Shown: positions 1 to 6,719 of the stretch, piece after piece
Layout of the letters: the number at the start of each line of letters is the position of its first letter
How positions within the stretch are numbered: position 1 is the first letter of the stretch
Origin: Obelidium mucronatum
Taxonomy: Eukaryota; Chytridiomycota; Chytridiomycetes; Chytridiales; Chytriomycetaceae
Reading direction: 5' to 3'
Assembly (NCBI GenBank): GCA_025765595.1
Contig: JAIVFH010000573.1
Coordinates: forward strand, 1 to 14,194
Length of the DNA stretch: 14,194 nucleotides
The notes under the pieces: model-generated
What the model was told of the DNA's origin: nothing
The model's database searches: none
Seen by the model: only the letters and a program-made list of their open reading frames with translations
Translations under genes and position numbers: made by a program

Positions 1-313
1 TTCCATTAGCTGCGTCGATTGTCAAGCCAACGGACCCAATCGCCGATTGGATTTCTCCTGTTTCAACATTCACAGCCACCACAGCGTACTCCATTTGTGA
101 CCGAAAGTGATGGATATACTTCAGGGCATCTTGCTCAGTGAAAGGCTGTGCAATGTCCTTGCAGTACTTGACTGTGTCTGGATCAGATAAAAGGCCCACC
201 AGAAATTGAGCTCCTTCTGGTACCCACTTGGTCAGCGCAATGGCAGGAAGCTCAATGCCTTTGGACTTGGCGGAAGCTTCGCATGCTGGAGGAAGCGGAA
301 TAGGAATCAACAT
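1..313 (-). CDS. GNAT-family N-acetyltransferase-like protein, N-terminal part (truncated by window edge)
   Basis: A minus-strand open frame runs from an ATG at 313-311 to the window edge, giving 104 codons without a stop. The peptide begins MLIPIPLPPACEASAK and then reads LTKWVPEGAQFLVGLLSDP, DTVKYCKDIAQPFTEQDALK and SAIGSVGLTID. This order (a strand with LT.W, a helix ending in LLSDP.TVKY, a basic/aromatic loop, TEQDA, then a strand leading to G.VGL) matches the N-terminal half of RimJ/RimL-type GNAT acetyltransferases, which move an acetyl group from acetyl-CoA to an amine. The acetyl-CoA-binding motif (Q/RxxGxG/A) would lie beyond the edge, so the family call rests on the N-terminal half only. 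The substrate cannot be told. No intron is needed in the visible part. Other alpha/beta folds cannot be fully excluded. Confidence 0.6.
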   Translation of the reverse strand, partial: MLIPIPLPPACEASAKSKGIELPAIALTKWVPEGAQFLVGLLSDPDTVKYCKDIAQPFTEQDALKYIHHFRSQMEYAVVAVNVETGEIQSAIGSVGLTIDAANG

Positions 314-624
314 TTTCTTGGTTGTAAATATATTGGCAATCAAAAACTCACAAACATTGCTCTTAATATATCCAATTTTGAGTGCTGGTGGTGAAGTACC
401 ATATTGATTGGTTTAAATGTCCACTGCGGACCACTGCGTAGAATCTGTAACTCTACAAGCAGTTCCAAAATGGAATAAAATAAAACATAAAAAACATACA
501 CCTATTGGCTAAGGGGGTTATACCCAATTATCAACGCCCAAGGGCAGCCGAGAATAGAGACGCAGAAGGAAACAACGAAAGGAAGTCCAGAAAAAAAATA
601 CAAGCCAACAATGAAAAAGTAACG
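314..624. other. Intergenic region between the GNAT-like gene and tRNA-Thr
   Basis: AT-rich non-coding stretch of about 310 bases. It holds the presumed promoter of the leftward GNAT-like gene and the oligo-T terminator of the tRNA gene. The short plus-strand frame at 206-394 that reaches into it is antisense to the GNAT-like gene and has no coding character. Nothing else is recognisable. Confidence 0.6.
614..618 (-). terminator. RNA polymerase III oligo-T terminator of the tRNA gene
   Basis: On the minus strand a run of five T (618 to 614) follows the tRNA 3' end after six bases, the usual position and form of a pol III stop. Confidence 0.75.
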
Positions 625-698
625 TGCCTCCTAGCGGATTTGAACCGCTGACTTCCTGCTTACTAGGCAGGCGATCTGACCAACTGAGCTAAGGAGGC
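625..698 (-). tRNA. tRNA-Thr (anticodon AGT)
   Basis: The minus-strand sequence folds as a 74-nt cloverleaf. The acceptor stem is GCCTCCT paired with AGGAGGC, with discriminator A. The D arm reads GCTC-AGTTGGTCA-GATC, the anticodon arm CCTGC-CTAGTAA-GCAGG, the variable loop AAGTC, and the T arm AGCGG-TTCAAAT-CCGCT. Loop bases 34-36 are AGT, which is threonine (ACU, and ACC through inosine). The internal A box (TTAGCTCAGTTGG) and B box (GGTTCAAATCC) are both present. CCA is not encoded and there is no intron, as usual for a nuclear tRNA gene. All stems pair perfectly except one position of the D stem (C11 opposite U24). Confidence 0.95.
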
Positions 699-918
699 GA
701 TGACCCTCAAGCTTTGAACAATATACCTGATTCTAAATCGAAAATTTCTAAGAGTCATCGAAAAACAGCTTTCTCGCCATGCCATTCTGGCAAAATGAGC
801 GTATATTTACATTCTACCAAGATTGCTATGAACTCCTGACTTGATAAGCGTGAGCAGTGTTCATTCAAAGCTACCACACCACACCACAACCCAACAAAAA
901 AAAAATACCAAATAAAAC

Positions 919-2826
919 TTAATCGAAGGCCATCGGCACCAATCCCCCACCACCGCCGCCTTTTCCTTTAAACCCTGTAACTGCAGGAAGGTCTAGATTC
1001 ATTCCTGTAACCCTGACACCTTCCATCTCCCTTATTTTCTTGGCAAGGGATTCAGAAACATGCTTCCGCTTATGGAAACTGTAACGACTCCACAATGTTT
1101 CCGTGGCGGCACCTCCTTCGCCTCTTTTTGGTTGCTGTTGCTTCTGTTCGCGGGCCAACTCGGCTGGGAATAATGCGTTGACACGTAAGTAGCTTGGAAC
1201 CATCCTTGGGTCCATCACTGCGCGTTTAGGTCCCTTATCAAGATGCGCGCCTTCATTGGAAAAGAATATTTCAGCCTTGTTGGGAGCAGGGATTGCAAGC
1301 TTCTTGGGCAGTCGATTTGGATTGGCAGTCAAGATTGTGTTTGTGAACTGCAAGTGAGAAGTATCAGGTGTTGGATACCCTGTTCGATTATCGCCGTCTT
1401 CGTCATCCTGCATTAGGAAAGGAGACAATCTCTGAGTTGCTGCACCGTGTAGGCTTTGGAGTTGTAAATTGTTGGACGGGTTGTGACTTGTCAAGGAGAG
1501 TATTTCATGAATGAGTTTGTGGCACAGTTTCTGCCGTGATTTTGGATCAGTGGTTTCTGGGAATAGTGATGTGGCATGCGAGTCATGTTGGATTAACGTG
1601 CCGAGCATTCTGAAGGACTGTGTTATGGAATTTCAGTTAATACGTTCCATCCCATTCTACTTCTTGACACTCACATCTGCCGCTTTCGCCAAGACATCTT
1701 GTGAGTGATTTATAGCATCCGTTGACGCAGCCGCGTAGATTGATATAAACGACGCGAAAAGCACCAAAACATCATTCGGCCATCCAATCCTTTTCACAAG
1801 CGACCTTTCACTCTCGGGCTCCTGTTTCAAAGATCCCATTGAAAATCCATGCCCTTGGTCTTCTTGCTTCGGTTCAACTTTCACCCGTTTGGATAAGACT
1901 GACTAGAATCCAATTTCACGTGGGGGAACAAGGACAAAGAGGGATGCCGCGGCTTCTTTCAAGCACTCAAGAGTTATCCCCGCAGGTCCACCCATCCGGA
2001 ACGAATGCGTTGCCGCCGCCGCCGCGTCACCTTGAACATCCTCCGTAAGCAACAACTCTGTCGTCGCCAACCCTTTAAAATACTCGACAATGACGTCAGC
2101 CGAATGCGAAACAAGCGCAACTTTATGCACACAACAGCAAAAACCCGATTCCCCACTTTCCCTTGTAGCATTGGAATTAGCAGCAGCAGTAGATTGCAGA
2201 AGCTTTGCAGGGTCCAAAGGAACAGGCCCCACCAAATACAAATCCAAAACATCACGTTCCAAGAGCGGGAGCCCATGCTTGACAGTCGCCATTCCCTGCG
2301 TCCAAATCGAAACAGGCTGCGGGTCACTTAAATTCGGGAGATGTAGATCCACACGTCGCAGATTGAGCATTCGTTTTGCTAGTGCAAATACTGTAGTTGT
2401 GAGTGCGTCAGAGTCGCAATCAGGCTCTAATGTGATTGAGAATAGAGCTGATGAATGGACTTTTCGTTTTCGAAACTTGGTGGTAGTTGAGAGGGTTTCT
2501 GAGACGCGTTGGATAGTGATTTGTGGTCGTACTGTTGTATTCAACGGTGTCACAGACGCAGACAGCGTGATTGTATGGACAAGTGATTCCAATAGATTGT
2601 CTGCCGCCGGCCATTCTCCGGAAACAATTACAACGACCTGTTGTTCTTTTGCAATTGCTGGAACAATCCTTGACGCAAGTGTGAGGGTATCGAGAGTGGT
2701 GACCTGCTCTGCCTGCATCGAGCACTGTGTTCCGAATTGTCCGAGAAGAGTGAGGAAGGATGTTGCCGCTGAGGCGAGCGCTGGTGTTTGAGTTTGTGAT
2801 TGACTTGATAGAAGAAGGAGAAGCAT
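919..2826 (-). CDS. Unrecognised two-exon gene with an in-frame TAG; possible nuclear protein
   Basis: Exon 1 is 2826-1675 and exon 2 is 1617-919, separated by a 57-nt phase-0 intron (1674-1618) with donor GTGAGT, branch-like TATTAACTGAA and acceptor ACACAG. The ATG at 2826 is directly preceded by an in-frame TAA. Residues 1-307 are alpha/beta-like (for example QQVVVIVSGEW, DVLDLYLVGPVPLDP, ASLFVLVPPREIGF) and end at a TAG (1905-1903). The same frame continues with two SUMO-type motifs (VKVE and LKQE), then a helical stretch, then after the intron a basic C-terminal part ending in a glycine run. The total is 616 residues if the TAG is passed or removed. I do not recognise the family. It could be one gene with an intron around the TAG (possible donor at 2030 or 1991, acceptor 1899, lengths divisible by three but weak donors), two tandem genes, or a pseudogene. 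Confidence 0.55.
1618..1674 (-). other. Spliceosomal intron (57 nt) of the unrecognised gene
   Basis: Minus-strand donor GTGAGT at 1674, branch-like TTAACTGA, acceptor ACACAG at 1618. Its removal joins two open frames in phase 0 (…KAAD then SFRMLG…) and takes out the stop just after the donor, so coding potential and splice signals agree. Confidence 0.8.
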
Positions 2827-2882
2827 TTATAGTGATAAATAAAATAAAGTAAAAATAAAATAAAATAAATAAAACAAAACAA
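2827..2882. promoter_or_regulatory. Compact AT-rich bidirectional promoter
   Basis: Only 56 bases separate the ATG of the leftward gene (2826) from that of the rightward NC2-alpha gene (2883). The segment is almost all A/T on the plus strand, built of repeated AAATA/AAATAA units with very few C or G. It probably contains both core promoters and both very short 5' leaders. The repeated A-rich units could exclude nucleosomes; that is inference from composition. Confidence 0.6.
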
Positions 2883-3474
2883 ATGGGACGGAAAGGCCGC
2901 GACACATCACGCTTTCCAGCGGTAAGCTTTAAAGTAAATCCTGATTGGCCTTAAACAACTTCTTTCAGGCGAGAATCAAAAAGATTATGCGAAGTGACGA
3001 AGACGTGGGAAAGATCAACGCAGCCACACCACTCCTGGTCTCCAGTGCTCTCGAACAGTTTCTCAAGTCACTCGTATTGCAGTGTGTCGTCGAAGCAAAG
3101 AACAGAGGTGGGAAGAAGCTGATGGCGAGCCATTTGTAAGTCTTGTTGAACCCACCACCGCTCGTTTAACACGCCTCTTTTTTTTGGTTACATATAGGAA
3201 AGCTGCCGTTAATTCCACGGAAAAGTTTGATTTCCTTAAAGACATTGTGGCGAATGTAGCTGATCCAGTTGAGGCCGAAGACCCTGAAGAACCCAAAAAG
3301 AAGAGAAAGAGACGTGAACGGAAAGTTAAAACAGAAGAAGGAGGAGAAGGAGGAGGAAAAGAAGAAGTGAAAGAAGAAGGTGAAGATGAGGAAGAAGATG
3401 AAGACGCAGGCGGTGAACGGAGGAGAAGAAAACCGTCAATTTCCAATTTGTTGAACGACGATGACGATGAGTGA
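2883..3474 (+). CDS. NC2-alpha / DRAP1-type histone-fold transcription corepressor subunit
   Basis: Three exons: 2883-2921, 2969-3135 and 3198-3474. The introns are 2922-2968 (47 nt, GTAAGC…TTTCAG) and 3136-3197 (62 nt, GTAAGT…ATATAG, branch GTTTAAC). The product is about 160 residues. It starts MGRKGRDTSRFPAARIKKIM and continues with the H2A-like histone fold of the family: ARIKKIMRSDEDVGKINAAT, an LLVSSALEQFLKSLV helix, KKLMASHLKAAV and FDFLKDIVANV. This matches NC2-alpha (DRAP1, yeast Bur6), which pairs with NC2-beta/Dr1 and binds TBP on promoter DNA, blocking TFIIA and TFIIB. After the fold comes a basic PKKKRKRRER nuclear-localisation-like cluster and a long Glu/Gly/Asp tail ending NLLNDDDDE. 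Splicing restores the conserved order exactly, which supports both introns. The closest alternatives, NF-YC and CHRAC subunits, fit the motif spacing less well. Confidence 0.88.
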
Positions 3475-3480
3475 AATAAA
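3475..3480 (+). terminator. Polyadenylation hexamer AATAAA abutting the NC2-alpha stop codon
   Basis: AATAAA begins at the base after the TGA (3472-3474), followed by an A run. Its use as the poly(A) signal is inference. Confidence 0.45.
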
Positions 3481-3494
3481 AAAAAAGAGTCTAT

Positions 3495-3500
3495 TTTATT
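3495..3500 (-). terminator. Polyadenylation hexamer of the phosphatase gene
   Basis: TTTATT on the plus strand is AATAAA on the minus strand, about 80 bases past the phosphatase stop. It lies only 15-20 bases from the convergent NC2-alpha hexamer, so the two 3' UTRs very likely overlap. Confidence 0.45.
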
Positions 3501-3581
3501 TAATATTGGATTGGTTTTTTTTTGATGCCGAATGTGTTAGATAGAATGCAAAAAAAAGTGGTTGCCGAAAGGAAAATTTGA

Positions 3582-4580
3582 TCAACCCAACAGATGCTGC
3601 TGTTCCTGGAACAAAGCCAACTGCCCCAGAAGCCCAACGTTAGGCGAAATAAACTCATTCTTCCCCTTCACGTAATCATACGCCTCCATCAGCCCCAACC
3701 CCCTCCTCCTCATCACACATGCAATTACTAATGAAGCACTTCTCGACACACCCTGATTGCACGCCACAAGAACCTGTTCATTCCCTTCCCTCCGCTCCAA
3801 GAAATCATCAATCACTTGCAGAAGTTGTGGCAGCTCAACTGATATATCGCTGCCGTGATCCCACTCAATTTTGATGTAGGCCGGCGGTTTATTGGGCGTC
3901 GTTGCATTCTTGTTGCTGGTGGTGGAAAAACTTGTGTCGATGCTTTGCTGAAGAGTCTCCATCATGGGAGAACTGAATGCTGATAAAGTAGGCGACATTG
4001 ATGGAGTCTCATCACAACAGCAACTGTCGCCACAACTGAAACTGCTCCTCATCGAACGCCCCGACTCTTCCGAATCACATCGTTGTGGTTTGGGTATCGG
4101 TGATCCCAAGGGTTGCCATACCGGCGGTGGGCTTGATTGTTGTTGTTGCCGCATTTCCAGCAATCCATTCACAACTTCAATCGCAACGTTGATGACAAGG
4201 CCCACGTTGTGCGCCCGTAGGGCGTACGCTGATTCGGCATACGTTCGACTTGAAAGCAGCAGTCCCTCCTCCAGAATCTGAACAGGCCCGCCGAGGGAGA
4301 GGTAGGGGTCGTCGCCGCTGTGGTTGTTTTCGGGCTCCATGACCAGGAGGACTTCTTTCGGCCTTGCTGTTACTTCAGACAGCGATAGAGGGACTTGCTG
4401 GTGTAGGCGGGCAGTATGCAGTTTGGGTAGTGTTGGCGGTGCCATCATTTGGTCTTTTCTGATTTTTCGAAAATTGGGGAGTTGAACAAAAATCAGAAAA
4501 TCAAAAGTGAAAGACACACTCTGCCGCAGACCGACCGTTTTTTTTCCTTTGCAAAATTTTTTCAACCAGCCAAAAAGCAT
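3582..4580 (-). CDS. Dual-specificity protein phosphatase, MAP-kinase-phosphatase (MSG5)-like
   Basis: Single-exon frame of 332 residues. The catalytic domain is in two pieces. Residues 98-137 (GGPVQILEEGLLLSS…GLVINVA) form the first strand and helix of a DSP fold. Residues 234-330 hold IEWDHGSDIS with candidate general acid D241, the P-loop C274-N-Q-G-V-S-R280-S (CX5R), and FISPNVGLLGQL, the family's I.PN.GF..QL motif. Between them lies an insert of about 90 residues, rich in Ser, Gln and Cys. Such enzymes remove phosphate from Thr and Tyr of MAP kinases; the WDH strand and GVSRSASLVIA resemble fungal Msg5-type enzymes. Oddity: the residue before the catalytic Cys is Ala (A273) where His is usual. 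The first 44 residues are AT-rich and basic, so translation may instead start at the tandem ATGs at 4448 or 4445. Confidence 0.85.
   Translation of the reverse strand: MLFGWLKKFCKGKKTVGLRQSVSFTFDFLIFVQLPNFRKIRKDQMMAPPTLPKLHTARLHQQVPLSLSEVTARPKEVLLVMEPENNHSGDDPYLSLGGPVQILEEGLLLSSRTYAESAYALRAHNVGLVINVAIEVVNGLLEMRQQQQSSPPPVWQPLGSPIPKPQRCDSEESGRSMRSSFSCGDSCCCDETPSMSPTLSAFSSPMMETLQQSIDTSFSTTSNKNATTPNKPPAYIKIEWDHGSDISVELPQLLQVIDDFLERREGNEQVLVACNQGVSRSASLVIACVMRRRGLGLMEAYDYVKGKNEFISPNVGLLGQLALFQEQQHLLG
4455..4500. repeat. Perfect 13-bp inverted repeat near the phosphatase start
   Basis: TTTTCTGATTTTT at 4455-4467 is the exact reverse complement of AAAAATCAGAAAA at 4488-4500, with a 20-base loop. 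It lies just upstream of the alternative ATG pair at 4448/4445, so a transcript would carry a hairpin ahead of those starts. Confidence 0.8.
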
Positions 4581-4688
4581 TCAAACGGCAAACACGTTTG
4601 AGTGTCGTAATTTGTAATGAGGTTGACTCAAATTCTCTAATTTGCGACATATCCTGAATAGATTCCATAAAGAAAGTTGCCTTGAAAG

Positions 4689-4694
4689 TTTATT
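4689..4694 (-). terminator. Polyadenylation hexamer of the SAM-domain membrane protein gene
   Basis: Plus-strand TTTATT, AATAAA on the minus strand, about 100 bases past the TAG at 4799-4797. The rest of 4581-4796 is AT-rich spacer holding the phosphatase promoter. Confidence 0.4.
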
Positions 4695-4796
4695 AGAATG
4701 AAGTCTATGATGGGTTTCCAACAATATAAAAATAGCATGAGACAAATCATATGAAAAAGAACGGATGCAAGAATAAAACTAAAAAAAAAGACAGAA

Positions 4797-6719
4797 CTAT
4801 CCTTCATCATATGTCGGAGGTGCGGCAGTCAGCTGCTGCATTGCTCTGCGGAACTGTAACCGCTCGCCCACAGTGGATATCCTCAAAACAGTGAACAATT
4901 CCTCTAAACTCAGCTCCAGCAAAGCCAGTCCATCAATTTTCTGTTCCAACACAGGTTCAGCATGTCCTCCGTTATTCGAAACCCAGTCGGCTACTTGTTC
5001 AACACTCCATTCTTTTGGATGCACTGATATTCCATCCACAATGGTAGAAGAACTCTCGCGATGAGCGAGCGTGTGACGAGGGGCTGCGTCATCTTGAAAT
5101 TCGGATTCTAGAAGGGCGGTTTCTAGTTTATATGCATCATCCTCTTTCTTTGGTCTCGTTGATGGTATGTGTGATGATGTTGCCTGGGCCATGCCTGCAA
5201 ACAATGGGTTCTCCTTTCTTTTGGCTTCTTCTACAACAACTACCACTTCACTACTGCTCCTCGGCTCTTCTAGTACATGAACGACTTCAAATTCCTCCAG
5301 TTCAATTCCACCACTCAATGAATCTGCATAGTCATCGCGGGATCGACGATGATGATGAGGATGATGGGAAGAAGAAGATTGTCCGTGATCAATAACAAGA
5401 AATGGATTCCCACTCTTGTTACTGCTCGTGCTTGATGCTTTCCTGGGGATTTCAGTCTTGTTAGCCCGACTCTTTGAATTGAGACGATGACGGCGACAAA
5501 ACCAAATGATTCCAGCAGCAAAAATAACCACACCAAATGCACCCCACACAATCCCAAGAATCGTTGGAGTTTTTGAAGCCGAGGAAGATGGTATGGCAAA
5601 CGTACTCAATTGACCCTTCACACTCGCCCTGCATTCTCCGGTCCCAGAATAAGTCACATTATCAGTCAAGACTTTACATTCAGCGTCTCCATAGAGACTG
5701 TAGACTACAGATTTCCCATCTTTATCTAATATGGCTTTGAAAGAGTCACCGTCAGACTTCATTTGACAGGTATCAAGAGCCACGGATTCGATAAAGTCAG
5801 GCACTGTGCAGTTTGCGTCTGCAAAATGAGTCAAGACAACACGTTGCTTGGATGTATCCCCAAAAGATTGAGTGGGGATGAGAGCAGTGTCCATAGTAGA
5901 AAAACAAGCCGTAGTCATTTGACTCAGTCCAGGCGTGACAGTAGAATCACAGAGCGTGCTTGCAACACATTCTGTATTTGAGATTGTGTACTCCACTGTT
6001 GTGGGAGTGCCCGTGCACGCAGCGCCCGAGTAGATTGCGGTTTGCTTCAAGCCGTGGTCGTTGAGCACGCGTGCCGTGTGGCCGTCCGCGCACGAGTCGT
6101 TTGCAAAGGCAAAGCGGGTGGCCGTGATGAGCTCGTCGCAGTAGGCGTCGCTGAAGAACGACCAGAACACGCTGGCGTCCTCGAAGCTGCGCGTGACTCG
6201 CTCGGCCGCGTGCGTCACGAGTGCGCCGCCCCGCGCGGGGTCGGCGACGGCGCGGCCGCCCAGGTTCTTGAGGCACGACGGGCTGCCGGGCGCGAGCTCG
6301 GTGGCGCGCGTGGGGCGAGTCGAGGCAGGCGCCGTGGTGTTTGGCCCGCCGCACTCCGCCGCCGCCAGCTGCACGCGCGTGCTGCCGCCGCCGAAGAAGC
6401 CGCCGCCGATGCCGCCCACGTCCGCGGCCGCGACGCAGCCGCTCTGCGCCGAGTAGGCGTTCGTCCAGCCTGGCAGCGGCGCTGTGATGTTTCGGCACGG
6501 CAACTCGGCAATCGACGAAGAGGGGTCGCATGCGGACGCCGCCATGTCGATACGCTCGACCCACGATCTGTCGCAGCGGCGGTTGTAGAAGTACACTGTG
6601 AAGGCGTACGTCGGCGGAGTTGTCATCGAACGATTATTTAAATATGAAACAAGAAAATGGCAAAAAAGTCTACAAGCTCCAATTAAGCCAAGAAAATAAG
6701 AGTTCTTGTGGCCACTCAT
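4797..6719 (-). CDS. Single-pass membrane protein with cysteine-module ectodomain and cytoplasmic SAM domain
   Basis: Single exon, 640 residues. Residues 8-28 are hydrophobic (YFLGLIGACRLF…) and may be a signal sequence. Residues about 40-365 form an ectodomain with N-glycosylation sequons (NIT, NDS, NVT) and three related cysteine modules of four Cys each (C49/64/95/123, C194/210/235/251, C304/318/348/363), the second and third sharing F.F.DA.C and Y.G.A.C. A Ser-rich stalk leads to a transmembrane helix at about 385-407 (ILGIVWGAFGVVIFAAGIIW) followed by basic RRHR. The cytoplasmic part is disordered and has NPF and NPLF motifs. Residues 571-632 are a SAM domain (WSVEQVADWV…KIDGLALLELS…GERLQFRRAM), and PPTY follows near the end. 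Architecture suggests a cell-surface sensor or scaffold; ligand and partners are unknown. The part coding for residues about 32-241 is far more GC-rich than the rest. An alternative start is M32, which would drop the signal. Confidence 0.8.
   Translation of the reverse strand: MSGHKNSYFLGLIGACRLFCHFLVSYLNNRSMTTPPTYAFTVYFYNRRCDRSWVERIDMAASACDPSSSIAELPCRNITAPLPGWTNAYSAQSGCVAAADVGGIGGGFFGGGSTRVQLAAAECGGPNTTAPASTRPTRATELAPGSPSCLKNLGGRAVADPARGGALVTHAAERVTRSFEDASVFWSFFSDAYCDELITATRFAFANDSCADGHTARVLNDHGLKQTAIYSGAACTGTPTTVEYTISNTECVASTLCDSTVTPGLSQMTTACFSTMDTALIPTQSFGDTSKQRVVLTHFADANCTVPDFIESVALDTCQMKSDGDSFKAILDKDGKSVVYSLYGDAECKVLTDNVTYSGTGECRASVKGQLSTFAIPSSSASKTPTILGIVWGAFGVVIFAAGIIWFCRRHRLNSKSRANKTEIPRKASSTSSNKSGNPFLVIDHGQSSSSHHPHHHRRSRDDYADSLSGGIELEEFEVVHVLEEPRSSSEVVVVVEEAKRKENPLFAGMAQATSSHIPSTRPKKEDDAYKLETALLESEFQDDAAPRHTLAHRESSSTIVDGISVHPKEWSVEQVADWVSNNGGHAEPVLEQKIDGLALLELSLEELFTVLRISTVGERLQFRRAMQQLTAAPPTYDEG
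5999..6626. other. GC-rich island inside the membrane protein gene
   Basis: Counted by hand, 6241-6300 is 47/60 G+C, whereas 5701-5760 in the same gene is 23/60. The change is abrupt at both ends, near codon 32 and near codon 241. Runs of GCC, GCG and GGC codons encode Ala, Gly and Arg-rich sequence. It creates long spurious frames on both strands. Confidence 0.85.

Noticed and set aside
206..394. Plus-strand frame of 62 codons at the left edge
   Set aside because: Antisense to the GNAT-like frame, with no recognisable domain; the minus-strand peptide has clear family-like motifs.
1896..1920. Very short intron removing only the TAG (donor GTGAAA, acceptor TCTAG)
   Set aside because: It would be 17 nt, far below the shortest intron here (47 nt), and would break the frame.
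2090..2791. Plus-strand frame of 233 codons
   Set aside because: Antisense to the long minus-strand exon. The minus strand has a proper start after an in-frame stop, and it links through a good intron to further coding sequence.
3333..3367. Long pure-purine tract as a possible triplex (H-DNA) element
   Set aside because: Explained by Glu/Gly/Lys codons of the NC2-alpha tail; no mirror symmetry strong enough to argue for a DNA structure.
3063..3446. Minus-strand Ser/Pro-rich frame opposite NC2-alpha
   Set aside because: Shadow of the purine-rich codons that encode the acidic tail of NC2-alpha.
5947..6641. Long Ala/Arg-rich frames on both strands at the GC-rich island
   Set aside because: High G+C removes stop codons in all frames. 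Only the minus-strand frame of the membrane protein keeps Cys modules and continues into the transmembrane and SAM parts.
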